The notes: generated by a model from the sequence alone, not told the origin. Counted from the first letter of the stretch, positions 1-7,760 are shown. The stretch is 16,394 bases of DNA from Hyphomicrobiales bacterium (GCA_016210825.1 JACQTM010000352.1:1-16394), one strand, 5' to 3'. Made by a program: numbers and translations.

Positions 1-171
1 GAGTGTATCATGGACAACGTGGCGCTCATCGTTTGTCACCTCACCATCGATCGCGGTGATGTGGATTAGGAGCGCGGCTGCGGCGACACGGTAGTCGTTA
101 TCTTCGAAACGGCTCGGAGGCTTCGTGCCGCTGCCGAGATCGGCGATGAAAGTCTTCAAAGCCTCAAGCAT
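1..171 (-). CDS. TerB-like (tellurite-resistance TerB / DjlA-type) protein, 3' part beyond window
   Basis: The first 57 codons of a minus-strand gene whose 3' end lies off the left edge. The N-terminus begins MLEALKTFIADL, followed by a segment with RFEDNDYRVAAAALLIH and then IDGEVTNDER. This is the usual start of the short alphaproteobacterial TerB-family proteins: a helix, an 'AAxALLxH' helix, then an acidic 'DG-(E/x)-ER' turn. TerB-like domains are small all-helical, often metal-associated modules; the true role of this chromosomal subgroup is unknown, and the tellurite name is inherited from plasmid operons. The ATG at 171 is chosen because GGAG (178-181 on the plus strand as CTCC) stands 6 nt upstream. 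The gene follows tadD in the same direction with about 150 bp between, so it may be a separate unit. Family assignment is from memory of the N-terminal pattern only, because most of the protein is missing. Confidence 0.72.
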   Translation of the reverse strand, partial: MLEALKTFIADLGSGTKPPSRFEDNDYRVAAAALLIHITAIDGEVTNDERHVVHDTL

Positions 172-322
172 TCGCGGCTCCGACGTGCTCGTCTTTAACG
201 TAATAATTTTTTTGAGCGGTGGTAGTAGTACATTAATCCGGTACGCCAGTCAGGAACGCAAATTTAAGTATCCGAATGAACTTTGGAAATTGGCGTTTGC
301 GATCGCACCTGCGAGAAGCAAT

Positions 323-892
323 CTATTTGATCGCGCTCTTGTTGCGTACGCTCTCTTCGAGCAAGTCAAGATTATTCTGAATGTATGGATTAGACGGGTC
401 CTTCGCCTGAGCCGCCAAGAGTTTTGCACGCGCACGCTTATAGTCGCCACGCAGTAGATACGAGTAACCCTGGTTGTTGAGGATTTCCGGCCGCGGTCCA
501 GCGATTACAATGGCTTGCTCGTAAGCTCGGTCGGCGAGATCGAAGCGGCGTAGTTTGTCGTAAGACGCGGCGAGCCCGATCCAGGCCTCGAGATCCCGTG
601 CCGATGTCTCGACGGCACGGCGGAAATGCTTTTCGGCAAGGCCGAAGCTGTTCTCGCGATAATATTTTTTGCCGAGATTGAGGTCATCCTTGCCGTCGTC
701 ACCAAGGAGGCCTGTAGAACTCGGTGCGACCTCCGGCGGCGGCACGCCATCGGGCGACGGATACGCGATTGAGCCGGTCGTTTGCGGCTCCCCATCGACC
801 TGCGCCATGCCGTTCTTCGAGGTCTCGCATGCCGCAAGCCCGGTGAGGCAGGAGGCAACGATGGCGAGGACTCTGAACAACCCAACTCGCAT
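323..892 (-). CDS. tadD: Tad pilus TPR lipoprotein TadD
   Basis: A 189-residue outer-membrane lipoprotein of the Tad secretion system, in which TadD acts as a pilotin-like TPR protein supporting secretin assembly. The open frame extends to 988, but I place the start at the ATG at 892. GGAG lies 7 nt upstream there, and the next residues (MRVGLFRVLAIVASCLTGLAAC) form a short lipoprotein signal peptide with lipobox LAAC and the lipidated Cys at residue 22. A Pro/Ser/Gly-rich linker (about 25-65) follows, then about three TPR units (about 68-175) with typical helices such as LEAWIGLAASYDKL and PEILNNQGYSYLLRGDYKRA. It is the last gene of the cpa/tad cluster, 164 bp after tadC, a larger gap than between the other tad genes. 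That gap carries the two hairpins listed separately, so tadD may be expressed differently from the rest. Confidence 0.9.
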   Translation of the reverse strand: MRVGLFRVLAIVASCLTGLAACETSKNGMAQVDGEPQTTGSIAYPSPDGVPPPEVAPSSTGLLGDDGKDDLNLGKKYYRENSFGLAEKHFRRAVETSARDLEAWIGLAASYDKLRRFDLADRAYEQAIVIAGPRPEILNNQGYSYLLRGDYKRARAKLLAAQAKDPSNPYIQNNLDLLEESVRNKSAIK

Positions 893-899
893 CAATGCA

Positions 900-903
900 C
901 TCC
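900..903 (-). promoter_or_regulatory. Ribosome binding site deciding the tadD start
   Basis: GGAG on the minus strand, 7 nt before the ATG at 892. It supports the internal start that gives a proper lipoprotein signal peptide, and argues against the ATG at 988, which would add 32 residues rich in Arg, Pro and Ser before the hydrophobic segment. Confidence 0.75.
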
Positions 904-1020
904 GGAAACAACGTGAAGGTGTGACCCTCGGGGGCGATAGCGCTGCGCAACCTTCGACGCGGCCTTCGAAGGTGCCTGGAGATGGCAAGCTAGGGCAGCT
1001 TGGTTAAGATTTTCTCGCCC

Positions 1021-1041
1021 GTTCGGGACTTTGTCCCGAAC
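1021..1041 (-). repeat. Perfect hairpin A in tadC-tadD spacer
   Basis: GTTCGGGAC - TTT - GTCCCGAAC: 9-bp perfect arms and a 3-nt loop, 16 bp after the tadC stop. On the minus (transcribed) strand the stem is followed by GGGCGAGAAAAT, not a T run, so it is not a canonical intrinsic terminator. It could be an mRNA-stabilising or processing structure, or part of an attenuator together with hairpin B. Confidence 0.8.
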
Positions 1042-1054
1042 TGGCACAGTTCGG
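1036..1054 (-). repeat. Perfect hairpin B overlapping hairpin A
   Basis: CCGAACTG - GCA - CAGTTCGG: 8-bp perfect arms and a 3-nt loop. The segment 1036-1041 (CCGAAC) is used by both hairpins, so only one can form at a time. In the minus-strand transcript B is made first, just after the tadC stop codon (1057-1059), and A second. Confidence 0.8.
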
Positions 1055-1056
1055 CG

Positions 1057-2019
1057 CTAAAACTGGCCGTGGACGAGGCGAACGACGACCGGTAGCAATA
1101 TGACGACGAACAGGACGGGAAAGATACAGACCATCATCGGCACCGAAAGCTTGGCTGGAAGGCTGTAGGCTTTCTCCTCCGCGCGCGAGAGTCGCTTGTG
1201 CCGCATATCGTCGGAATAGACGCGCAATGCGTCAGTGATGCTGGAGCCAAGCTCGGCGGATTGGGTAATCAGGGTAGCGAAGGACCGTGCTTCCTCAAGA
1301 CCGAGACGGTCGGCAAGATGATCGAGCGCATCGGTGAGCGTGCGGCCAGCGCGGATTTCAAGGCACGCCATGTGAATGTTGATTGTGAGTGAGGGATAGG
1401 ACTCGCCGAGCTCACGCCCAACGCGATCGAGCGCTGCCTCCATGCTTAAGCCAGCGTCCGCACACACCACCAGCAGATCCATAAAATCGGGGAATCCGGC
1501 GCGGTGCTCGTTGCGCCGCTGCGCGATACGCTTATCGACATAGAAGCCCGGCGCGAGATAGCCGGCAATTCCACCAAGTCCTACGAGCAACCAGAAGACC
1601 GCAGTGCCTTCCGTTACTGGAGCGAAGAAGAAGACAGCGAGACCAAGTCCGATTGCCAATGCCGTGCGCGCAAGGAAGAAGTAACCGACCGCGCGCGCAT
1701 CGTAGAGACCGGCAAGGACCAAACGCCGTCGCAGGACTTTCATGTCTTTGCTGTCACCGGAAGAGTAGTGCCTCGCGGTGGATTCGATCAGTTTCTGTGC
1801 CACCTTGAATCCGGTCTTCTGCAACGGACGTGTTGCTGTCGTACTCCCAATATTGTTAGTAATTCCCGCAGCACGGCGTTTGAACGCGCCGCGCAAGCGC
1901 AGCGATGCCATGATCGAGAATGCTAACATCGCAGCCGCGAGGAAGATGAGAAGGCTCAACATCGTCGCAGATGCGTCGCCGAGTAGACCGGAAAGGGGAC
2001 CAAGCGCAACCATCGTCAA
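1057..2019 (-). CDS. tadC: Tad pilus inner-membrane platform protein TadC
   Basis: A 320-residue type II secretion F-domain (T2SSF) protein. With TadB it forms the inner-membrane platform on which the CpaF motor acts to extrude the Flp pilus. Predicted membrane segments lie near residues 18-38, 112-132, 139-160 and 293-315. The cytoplasmic T2SSF domain spans about 175-300 and contains the family pattern FPDFMDLLVVCADAGLSMEAAL and the later RAEEKAYSLPAKLSVP just before the last membrane helix. Length is normal for TadC. The ATG at 2019 overlaps the tadB stop (2016-2018) by the ATGA arrangement, implying translational coupling. tadC is told from tadB by this last-in-pair position and by the SLPAKLSVPMM motif. 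The stop at 1057-1059 is followed by the two hairpins. Confidence 0.93.
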   Translation of the reverse strand: MTMVALGPLSGLLGDASATMLSLLIFLAAAMLAFSIMASLRLRGAFKRRAAGITNNIGSTTATRPLQKTGFKVAQKLIESTARHYSSGDSKDMKVLRRRLVLAGLYDARAVGYFFLARTALAIGLGLAVFFFAPVTEGTAVFWLLVGLGGIAGYLAPGFYVDKRIAQRRNEHRAGFPDFMDLLVVCADAGLSMEAALDRVGRELGESYPSLTINIHMACLEIRAGRTLTDALDHLADRLGLEEARSFATLITQSAELGSSITDALRVYSDDMRHKRLSRAEEKAYSLPAKLSVPMMVCIFPVLFVVILLPVVVRLVHGQF

Positions 2020-3002
2020 ATCCTGAAATTCACGAGGCGATACATGATAAAATTGCCGATGCCCATCCAGGTCGCCGCGACGCCGAGCGCGATTTTGGTT
2101 AATTCATCGCCCCAAACGGCACCATAGAATTCCGGTGCCACGATCTGAATGACGAGAAAGATTGCGATTGGCAGCGATGACAAAATCAAGGCAGATGCGC
2201 GACCTTCCGCGGCGAGCGCCCTGATCTTGCGGCGCATCTTAAAACGAAGGCGTATGACGGCGGACAGATTTCCAAGAATCTCGCTTAGGTTACCGCCAGT
2301 AGAGCTCTGAATCGCGACCGCGGTTACAAACAGCGGCAAGTCGTCCTGACCGACCCGAAAATAAAGATTACGCATCGCCGTCTCGAGATCGGCACCGTAG
2401 GTGACTTCATCGGCGACAATGCCAAATTCAGTACCGATCGGATCCGGCAATTCCCGCCCAACCATAGTGACCGCTACAGGAACCGGATGACCCGCGCGTA
2501 GGCTGCGTACGATGATGTCAATAGCATCGGGAAACTGGGCACCGAATCGCTTCTGCCGCCGGCCACGCTTGATACGAAGATAGAGATAAGGCAGCACCAG
2601 CCCACAAACGAGCGCCGCTCCACCAGCTTCGAACGGATTACCATGCGTCAGCATGACGCCAGCAAAGACCAAAAGCGTTACGATGCAAACGATCAGAGCA
2701 ATCCGCGCCAAGCCGATAGATGAGCCCGATTGCAGAATGAGGCGGTTAAGTGCGATCAGTGGTAGACGATAGCCGCCACCACGCGTCAGACCGCGCTCGC
2801 GCCGCAATGCGACTAGGATATTCTCACGATTGGGTTCCTCGTGAAGCAATCGCAGCCGCCGGTTCACGCCCTTGCGATAGGACGATCCTGAAAAGAATAA
2901 TAGATAGACGCCTTCGACGAACATCACCGCCGAGGCAGCGACAAAAAAATAGATCACATAGACCGGATCGAAATTGAGCCAGGAGGGATTGAACAAAGAC
3001 AT
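2016..3002 (-). CDS. tadB: Tad pilus inner-membrane platform protein TadB
   Basis: A 328-residue T2SSF-domain membrane protein, partner of TadC in the Tad platform. Hydrophobic segments lie near 14-36, 99-117, 124-142, 269-289 and 303-321. The T2SSF region (about 157-283) carries FPDAIDIIVRSLRAGHPVPVA and the conserved SSTGGNLSEILGNLSAVIRLR stretch followed by KIRALAAEGRASA, both typical of TadB. It begins only 5 bp after the cpaF stop and overlaps tadC by 4 bp, so the three genes are almost certainly one transcript. Length is that expected of the family and nothing looks broken. Confidence 0.93.
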   Translation of the reverse strand: MSLFNPSWLNFDPVYVIYFFVAASAVMFVEGVYLLFFSGSSYRKGVNRRLRLLHEEPNRENILVALRRERGLTRGGGYRLPLIALNRLILQSGSSIGLARIALIVCIVTLLVFAGVMLTHGNPFEAGGAALVCGLVLPYLYLRIKRGRRQKRFGAQFPDAIDIIVRSLRAGHPVPVAVTMVGRELPDPIGTEFGIVADEVTYGADLETAMRNLYFRVGQDDLPLFVTAVAIQSSTGGNLSEILGNLSAVIRLRFKMRRKIRALAAEGRASALILSSLPIAIFLVIQIVAPEFYGAVWGDELTKIALGVAATWMGIGNFIMYRLVNFRI

Positions 3003-3007
3003 GGCAT

Positions 3008-4429
3008 CTACAACGGTTGGCTCGGGTCAAAGAAACTGCCCGGAATCTTGATTCCCTGTGCGACCAGATCGACGAGGAATCGCGGGCGCACACCGGTTGC
3101 CTGGAAATGTCCCTGCACCGTTCCATCTTCGCCCGTACCCGTGCGAACAAATCGAAAGACCTCCTGCATCTGCAGGATATCGCCCTCGAGTCCGGTAATC
3201 TCGGCGACAGAAGTGACCCGTCGCTTGCCGTCGGAGAGACGTTGTAGCTGCACGATAACCCGGATGGCCGCGGCGATCTGTCCGCGGATCGAGGCGACAG
3301 TCATCGGCAGGCCGGCCATGCCGATCATTTGTTCGAGACGTGAGATGGCGTCGCGCGGAGTATTGGCGTGAATCGTTGCCATGGAGCCTTCATGGCCGGT
3401 ATTCATGGCCTGCAGCATGTCGAAGGCCTCCTCGCCGCGACACTCGCCGAGGATGATGCGATCGGGGCGCATTCGCAGTGCGTTCTTGACCAATTCGCGC
3501 TGGCGAATTTCGCCTTTGCCTTCGATGTTCGGCGGTCGCGTTTCCATACGGCCGACATGCGGCTGCTGCAATTGCAATTCAGCGGCATCTTCGATGGTGA
3601 GAAGGCGTTCTTTTTCGGAGATGAAGGCCGAGAGCGCATTGAGCATAGTCGTCTTGCCGGAGCCCGTACCACCCGAAATAATAAGCGTGACACGCGCCTT
3701 CACCGCAGCAGCCAATAATTCCGCCATTTGCGGACGCAGTGCACCAATCTCGACAAGCTTGCCGAGGTTAAACGGTTTCTTGGAAAATTTTCGGATCGAC
3801 ACCAGTGGTCCATCGACGCCGATCGGCCGCACGGCGACGTTGACGCGGCTGCCGTCAAGCAAGCGTGCATCGCACATTGGATGCGATTCATCGACCCGGC
3901 GCCCAACGGCGGAGACAATTTTGTTGATGATGCGCAGGAGGTGCGCTTCGTCCTTGAAGCGCACTTGCAAGGGTTCGAGCACGCCACGACGCTCGACATA
4001 AACGCATTCGTGGCCATTGATGAGAATATCGCTGATGGTCGGATCCTTGAGCAGCGGCTCAAGGGGGCCGAGACCCGTCATCTCGTCGAGAATTTCGCTG
4101 ATGAAGTCGTTGAGCTCCTGCGTATTGAGCGCGAGCCGCTCGACCAAGATGTATTGACTAACGAGCTGTTGGACGTGGCCACGGATTTCCGCTTCAGGCA
4201 GCTTCTCCAGCGCCGAAAGGTTCGTCTCCTCGATCAGACGACGATGCAGCCTGACCTTGGCGTCGAGCAATTTGTCGGACAGAAGCGGATTTGATTGCTG
4301 GGGCGCCGCTTCCGGCGCCGACTCGGAAAAAGCGGTTAAGGACAGGCCATCGCGCGAGACGGGGGCATCCTCGATCGCCGGTACGAGGTCAGGTGATGCA
4401 ATGCGTCTGGCGGTGAAACGGCCGACCAT
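3008..4429 (-). CDS. cpaF: Tad pilus motor ATPase CpaF/TadA
   Basis: A 473-residue secretion ATPase of the VirB11/PulE superfamily that powers Tad pilus assembly at the cytoplasmic face of the inner membrane. Visible motifs: Walker A GGTGSGKT (about 253-260), the Asp-box region around LLTIEDAAELQLQQPHVGRMETRP, the Walker B-like RPDRIILGECRGEE (about 321-334) and the His-box GHEGSMATIHAN (about 345-356). An N-terminal domain (about 50-240) includes LEPLLKDPTISDILINGHECVYVER, typical of CpaF. The frame is open to a TTG at 4453, but GGGAGG 5 nt before the ATG at 4429 fixes the start there. The spacer from the cpaE stop is 40 bp and holds the end of a small GC-rich inverted repeat (GCGCGC arms, 4462-4478). 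It lies directly upstream of tadB and tadC, its platform partners. Confidence 0.95.
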   Translation of the reverse strand: MVGRFTARRIASPDLVPAIEDAPVSRDGLSLTAFSESAPEAAPQQSNPLLSDKLLDAKVRLHRRLIEETNLSALEKLPEAEIRGHVQQLVSQYILVERLALNTQELNDFISEILDEMTGLGPLEPLLKDPTISDILINGHECVYVERRGVLEPLQVRFKDEAHLLRIINKIVSAVGRRVDESHPMCDARLLDGSRVNVAVRPIGVDGPLVSIRKFSKKPFNLGKLVEIGALRPQMAELLAAAVKARVTLIISGGTGSGKTTMLNALSAFISEKERLLTIEDAAELQLQQPHVGRMETRPPNIEGKGEIRQRELVKNALRMRPDRIILGECRGEEAFDMLQAMNTGHEGSMATIHANTPRDAISRLEQMIGMAGLPMTVASIRGQIAAAIRVIVQLQRLSDGKRRVTSVAEITGLEGDILQMQEVFRFVRTGTGEDGTVQGHFQATGVRPRFLVDLVAQGIKIPGSFFDPSQPL

Positions 4430-4434
4430 TTGAT

Positions 4435-4440
4435 CCTCCC
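4435..4440 (-). promoter_or_regulatory. Ribosome binding site deciding the cpaF start
   Basis: GGGAGG on the minus strand, 5 nt before the ATG at 4429. The longer reading from the TTG at 4453 would place this site inside the coding region. Confidence 0.75.
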
Positions 4441-4469
4441 ACCTCGCTAACAAAATCCCGCGCGCGCCT

Positions 4470-5702
4470 TCAGCGCGCCAGCGACAGATTGAAATTTTTT
4501 GTCCCCGCGGTCGTCGCTGTAGCCGGCGCCGTCTCCGATTTCGTGACGGGTGTCGCGATCAGTTTCTTCAACTGCTGGGTGATCTTGTTGCCCGGTTTGA
4601 TTTCCTCAAGCGGCACACCGCGGTCGATTGCTTCGCGAACAAGACGATAGTTATTCGGCACCGCGGCAATGAAATCTTTGCCAAGCGCATGCACAACATC
4701 GTGCTTTTTCAGGCCCGGTGAGAACATACGCTCTTCGAATCGGTTGACGATAACCTCGGGTTGCGGGCCTTGATCGAGACGCTCGCGGATCGCCGTCACG
4801 AGTTGTTTGGCTTGACGCAGTCCCGGCACCGTCAATTCACTTATGACAAACAAACGGTTCGAGCCAAGCAGAACGGCATCGGTCCAGGAAAACCACGTTC
4901 GTGGCATGTCGATTACGACATGATCAAAATGTGAGGAAACGAGATCGAGCAACCGCGTCACCATGTCGGGATTAAAACTGCGCATCTCCGCCGGTCGATT
5001 CGGTGCGGCTATCACGGCCAAGCCCGACGCGTGATAGGACGTCATGACCTCGAGGAGCTGGCGGTCAAGCCGCTCCGGGCATTGTTCGATCTCGCTGAGA
5101 TCGAGGCGCGGCTCGAGATCGAGATAATCGGCGCAGGTGCCATGCTGGAAATCGAGATCGACGAGGCATGAGGACGATCGTCCGCGTGGCCCGCTCGACA
5201 GCAACAACAGCGCCGTCTGAATCGCCAGCGTGGTGACGCCGGCGCCGCCTACAGCGGGCAAGAACGTGTAGATTTGCGCATCTGCACTTTCCGCGTTGGC
5301 CGGTCCCTTGGCGACGCGAGCGCAGGTGCGCACCAACTCAACCGGTGATACCGGTTTGACGAGAAAATCCGCAACTCGCATTTGCACCATGGCGCGTGCC
5401 ACATTGGCATCGAAGCCTTGCGTGACGACGACCACCGGAGGCCAGCTGCCGGTGCGGTTTGTCAGCCTTTCGAGCGCGTGCAGTTCACCGGTGTGGTTTA
5501 AATCAAGATCGACGACCACAACCGTGACGCCGTCCACGTCGATTTTGTCACCACCGCCGGTCAGCGTTCCTGGAATCACCCGCAAGTCGATCTGTCCGCT
5601 CGCGCCAAATGTTGCACGGACCAATTGCTCGAATTCCGCGTCAGCCGTGATTACGACGACGCGGGTTTGATTGTTTGTAGGGGGTTGCCGAACTAACCGC
5701 AC
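4470..5702 (-). CDS. cpaE: Pilus assembly ParA-like protein CpaE (TadZ), degenerate P-loop
   Basis: A 410-residue CpaE/TadZ protein, the MinD/ParA-type factor that places the Tad machine in the cell. Residues about 14-130 form a receiver-like domain (TRVVVITAD, VVVVDLDL, DFLVKPVSP). From about 144 on is the ParA-like ATPase fold with VDLDFQHG, HVVIDMPRTW and VIVNRFEERMFSPGL. The deviant Walker A reads VGGAGVTT (151-158): both lysines of the classical KGGxGKT are Val, so nucleotide handling must be altered or lost. The start is the GTG at 5702, with AGGAG 7 nt upstream and a 10-bp gap after the preceding stop. The frame is open further (to 5873), but that stretch is an Arg-rich shadow of the upstream lipoprotein gene. 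The C-terminal tail (about 375-410) is Thr/Ala-rich. Confidence 0.93.
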   Translation of the reverse strand: MRLVRQPPTNNQTRVVVITADAEFEQLVRATFGASGQIDLRVIPGTLTGGGDKIDVDGVTVVVVDLDLNHTGELHALERLTNRTGSWPPVVVVTQGFDANVARAMVQMRVADFLVKPVSPVELVRTCARVAKGPANAESADAQIYTFLPAVGGAGVTTLAIQTALLLLSSGPRGRSSSCLVDLDFQHGTCADYLDLEPRLDLSEIEQCPERLDRQLLEVMTSYHASGLAVIAAPNRPAEMRSFNPDMVTRLLDLVSSHFDHVVIDMPRTWFSWTDAVLLGSNRLFVISELTVPGLRQAKQLVTAIRERLDQGPQPEVIVNRFEERMFSPGLKKHDVVHALGKDFIAAVPNNYRLVREAIDRGVPLEEIKPGNKITQQLKKLIATPVTKSETAPATATTAGTKNFNLSLAR

Positions 5703-5709
5703 CCAACGT

Positions 5710-5714
5710 CTCCT
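5710..5714 (-). promoter_or_regulatory. Ribosome binding site deciding the cpaE start
   Basis: AGGAG on the minus strand, overlapping the TAG stop (5713-5715) of the preceding lipoprotein gene and 7 nt before the GTG at 5702. It selects the GTG start over an upstream ATG that would read through the lipoprotein gene in the wrong frame. Confidence 0.7.
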
Positions 5715-6141
5715 AGGGTTGCTTACTCGCCGACGATGACGTCGACGGCGAAGGCGACGCCCAACCCGACACAGGGCTCTGCTGTGACGAGCTCGTACTC
5801 GAATTTTGGCTGGTCGCGGCCGATGCCGCCGCCTGTGCGGCTTGCTGATAGGCGACCGAGCTAGTCGTAGCATTCACCGGTTGGATGATACGGTTGGTGC
5901 GGTAGCGTTCCACCGCCGACTGCATCTTTTCACCGTCGTAAGCGATATCGCGGTTGGCGCTCGACTGTGGCCACGGATCGACCATTTGCGTGACTTTGCT
6001 GGCCGCAACCGCGTCGCCCGCTACCGGCACGATTGAGTCACGGCGATCGAAATAGATATCGGAACAGCCGCCGAGCGTGGCGACGAGTGCAAACATCGCC
6101 GAAAGCCGGCGCCAAGCGTCAATTTTTAACGGAGACGACAT
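5713..6141 (-). CDS. Small lipoprotein in the cpaD position of the Tad operon
   Basis: 142 residues with a lipoprotein signal: positively charged start (KIDAWRR), hydrophobic core FALVATLGGC and a probable lipidated Cys at 26. The conserved-looking core follows: YFDRRDSIVPVAGDAVAASKV, then a DPWP motif and MQSAVERYRTNRIIQPVN. This pattern fits the short uncharacterised lipoprotein that Rhizobiales carry between cpaC and cpaE. It lacks the length and features I associate with true CpaD, so I give no symbol. The last 45 or so residues are Ser/Ala/Gln low complexity, suggesting a flexible periplasmic tail. The start at 6141 has AAGGGAGG 8 nt upstream (6150-6157) and lies 23 bp inside the 3' end of cpaC, implying translational coupling. 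The likely role is outer-membrane support of the secretin, by position only. Confidence 0.82.
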   Translation of the reverse strand: MSSPLKIDAWRRLSAMFALVATLGGCSDIYFDRRDSIVPVAGDAVAASKVTQMVDPWPQSSANRDIAYDGEKMQSAVERYRTNRIIQPVNATTSSVAYQQAAQAAASAATSQNSSTSSSQQSPVSGWASPSPSTSSSASKQP

Positions 6142-7756
6142 CGATGTGTCCTCCCTTGGGCAGATCGAGAACGTGACCGGTGAACACTCTATTGGCGCCG
6201 CCAGCGGCGATGCGAGCCATGGCCGGCGTAATCTCCGGCTTGCCCATCATGAACAGATCAACGTCATTGGGCGGCAGCGTGTTGTCGAGCGGCGTCCGGA
6301 TGGAATCGCCCGGGCGCGCCGGACGCACCAGTCGCGGAGTGACGATGATGGCGAGGTCGGTCTCATTTTTCTGATACGAGGCGCTGCGGAACAGTGCGCC
6401 GAGTATTGGTATGTCGCCGAGCCATGGTAATTGCTGCTGTGCAGTCTTGCCTTGGCTCTGCAACAGCCCGCCAATCACAAAGCTCTGGCCATCGCGCAGC
6501 TCGACCGTGGTCGAAGCTCGGCGCACGATCAGCGGGGGGACGGCAATGCCCGCAACCTGCACCGGATTGCTTCTATCAAGCTCGCTAACCTCCGGCTCAA
6601 TCTTCATGTTGATCAGACCATCGCCGAGCACAGTGGGTGTGAAGGCAAGGCCGACGCCGTATCGCTTATATTCGATCGAGACCGTCCCGAGCGCGCCCGG
6701 AACTGGCACGGGGTATTCACCGCCTGCCAGAAAGCTCGCGGTGTCGCCGGACAACGCCACGAGATTTGGCTCCGCGAGGCTGCGGGCTAGGCCCTTTTGT
6801 TCGAGGGCGTTGATCATGACGTCAGCAGTCAGTCCGCTGGCGATCAATTTACCGACCAAGAACCCGAACGGCGCCGTGCCAGACAACACGCCGGCTGCCA
6901 CGATCGGTGAGATCGGAAGATCAGTAGCATTGAGGTTTTGACCGCCGGAAGTCACGCCGGGCTGGTGGAAATTTGTGCCGGTCGGGGTAATCGGCAGCTG
7001 TGCCGACCCAGTCCGGTTGCCAATATTCGCAAGATATCGGCCGTTGTTCGAGAACGTGTTCCATTGCACGCCGAGATCGCGGCCGGCCTGGCGATTGACT
7101 TCAACAAATCGCACTTCCAGCATCACCTGTTGCGCCTGCAGGATCTGAACGGAATTGATGACCTCAGGTCCAAACTGTTTGGCAATGGTCACCGCCTTAT
7201 CCACCGTCGGCGCGTCCGGAGATGTGCCTGACAACATGATACGGCCGTTCACCGATGAGACTTTGAGACCAGCATTTGGGAAACGGCGCGCGATTGTGCC
7301 CGCCAACATCGAGGTGTCATATGACACTTCGACGTCAAAGACGCCGACGAGCTTCTTGCCCTCGGCATACACTGAGACCCGAGTGGTGCCATTCTTCTTT
7401 CCGAGAATGGATAAGGAGTGGTCGGTGAGCGGATTAACGTCGGCGACATCCGGGTCTCCGACGACGATTTCGGTGAAGCTTGCGCTTGTGCGCACGTCTT
7501 CCGATTTGCCGACTGGCACGCTGACCATTGTCGTACGTTTGACCGCGCCGATCTGTACGAGGCGCTGCGCCTGCGCGATGCTGACGCCCACGGGATAGAG
7601 ACAGTCGGTGGCAACGAGTAGCACCGCCATCATTATCGGCATCAGCCGCGAGCATCGCCGTGCAGCGACTTGGTGACGTGCGCTGTCCACCAGCACCGCT
7701 ACCTTCTCATGAGTCCGACGGCTCATGGCCGTGGCCTTATGCTTGCTGCCAATCAC
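6119..7756 (-). CDS. cpaC: Tad pilus outer-membrane secretin CpaC (RcpA)
   Basis: A 545-residue secretin forming the outer-membrane channel for the Flp pilus. After a long charged n-region, a signal peptide spans about 36-63, with cleavage near SIAQA-Q. The N-terminal secretin domain follows (VPVGKSEDVRTSASFTEIVVGDP, then LSILGKKNGTTRVSVYAEG), then a BON-like segment (GLKVSSVNGRIMLSG). The C-terminal secretin domain includes ARSLAEPNLVALSGDTASFLAGGEYPVPVPG, VELRDGQSFVIGGLL and LPWLGDIPILGALFRS. I choose the GTG at 7756 because GGGGAGGT (7761-7768) ends 4 nt before it. A longer reading from a GTG at 7801, which would overlap the cpaB stop (GTGA), has no ribosome site at a good distance. An ATG at 7726 is a shorter alternative. 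The 3' end overlaps the lipoprotein gene by 23 bp. Confidence 0.95.
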   Translation of the reverse strand: MIGSKHKATAMSRRTHEKVAVLVDSARHQVAARRCSRLMPIMMAVLLVATDCLYPVGVSIAQAQRLVQIGAVKRTTMVSVPVGKSEDVRTSASFTEIVVGDPDVADVNPLTDHSLSILGKKNGTTRVSVYAEGKKLVGVFDVEVSYDTSMLAGTIARRFPNAGLKVSSVNGRIMLSGTSPDAPTVDKAVTIAKQFGPEVINSVQILQAQQVMLEVRFVEVNRQAGRDLGVQWNTFSNNGRYLANIGNRTGSAQLPITPTGTNFHQPGVTSGGQNLNATDLPISPIVAAGVLSGTAPFGFLVGKLIASGLTADVMINALEQKGLARSLAEPNLVALSGDTASFLAGGEYPVPVPGALGTVSIEYKRYGVGLAFTPTVLGDGLINMKIEPEVSELDRSNPVQVAGIAVPPLIVRRASTTVELRDGQSFVIGGLLQSQGKTAQQQLPWLGDIPILGALFRSASYQKNETDLAIIVTPRLVRPARPGDSIRTPLDNTLPPNDVDLFMMGKPEITPAMARIAAGGANRVFTGHVLDLPKGGHIDVVSVKN

Positions 7757-7760
7757 GTTG

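Noticed and set aside
172..322. Terminator between tadD and the TerB-like gene
   Set aside because: The run of Ts/As at 204-213 is not preceded by a stable stem on either strand; only the 10-bp palindrome TGCGATCGCA (298-307) stands out and it is too short to call.
893..988. Longer tadD from an ATG at 988
   Set aside because: It would put 32 polar residues before the lipoprotein signal peptide; the ATG at 892 has GGAG at the right distance.
3381..4001. Long plus-strand open frame (206 codons) opposite cpaF
   Set aside because: It is antisense to a clear cpaF gene, Arg/Ser/Cys-rich, without a ribosome site or recognisable domain: a codon-bias shadow.
4462..4478. GCGCGC inverted repeat at the cpaE stop as a terminator
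   Set aside because: Only 6-bp self-complementary arms and no T run follow; cpaF is expected on the same transcript.
5703..5873. N-terminal extension of cpaE from an ATG at 5873
   Set aside because: The extra residues are almost all Arg, Pro and His and overlap the lipoprotein gene in another frame; the GTG at 5702 has a good ribosome site.
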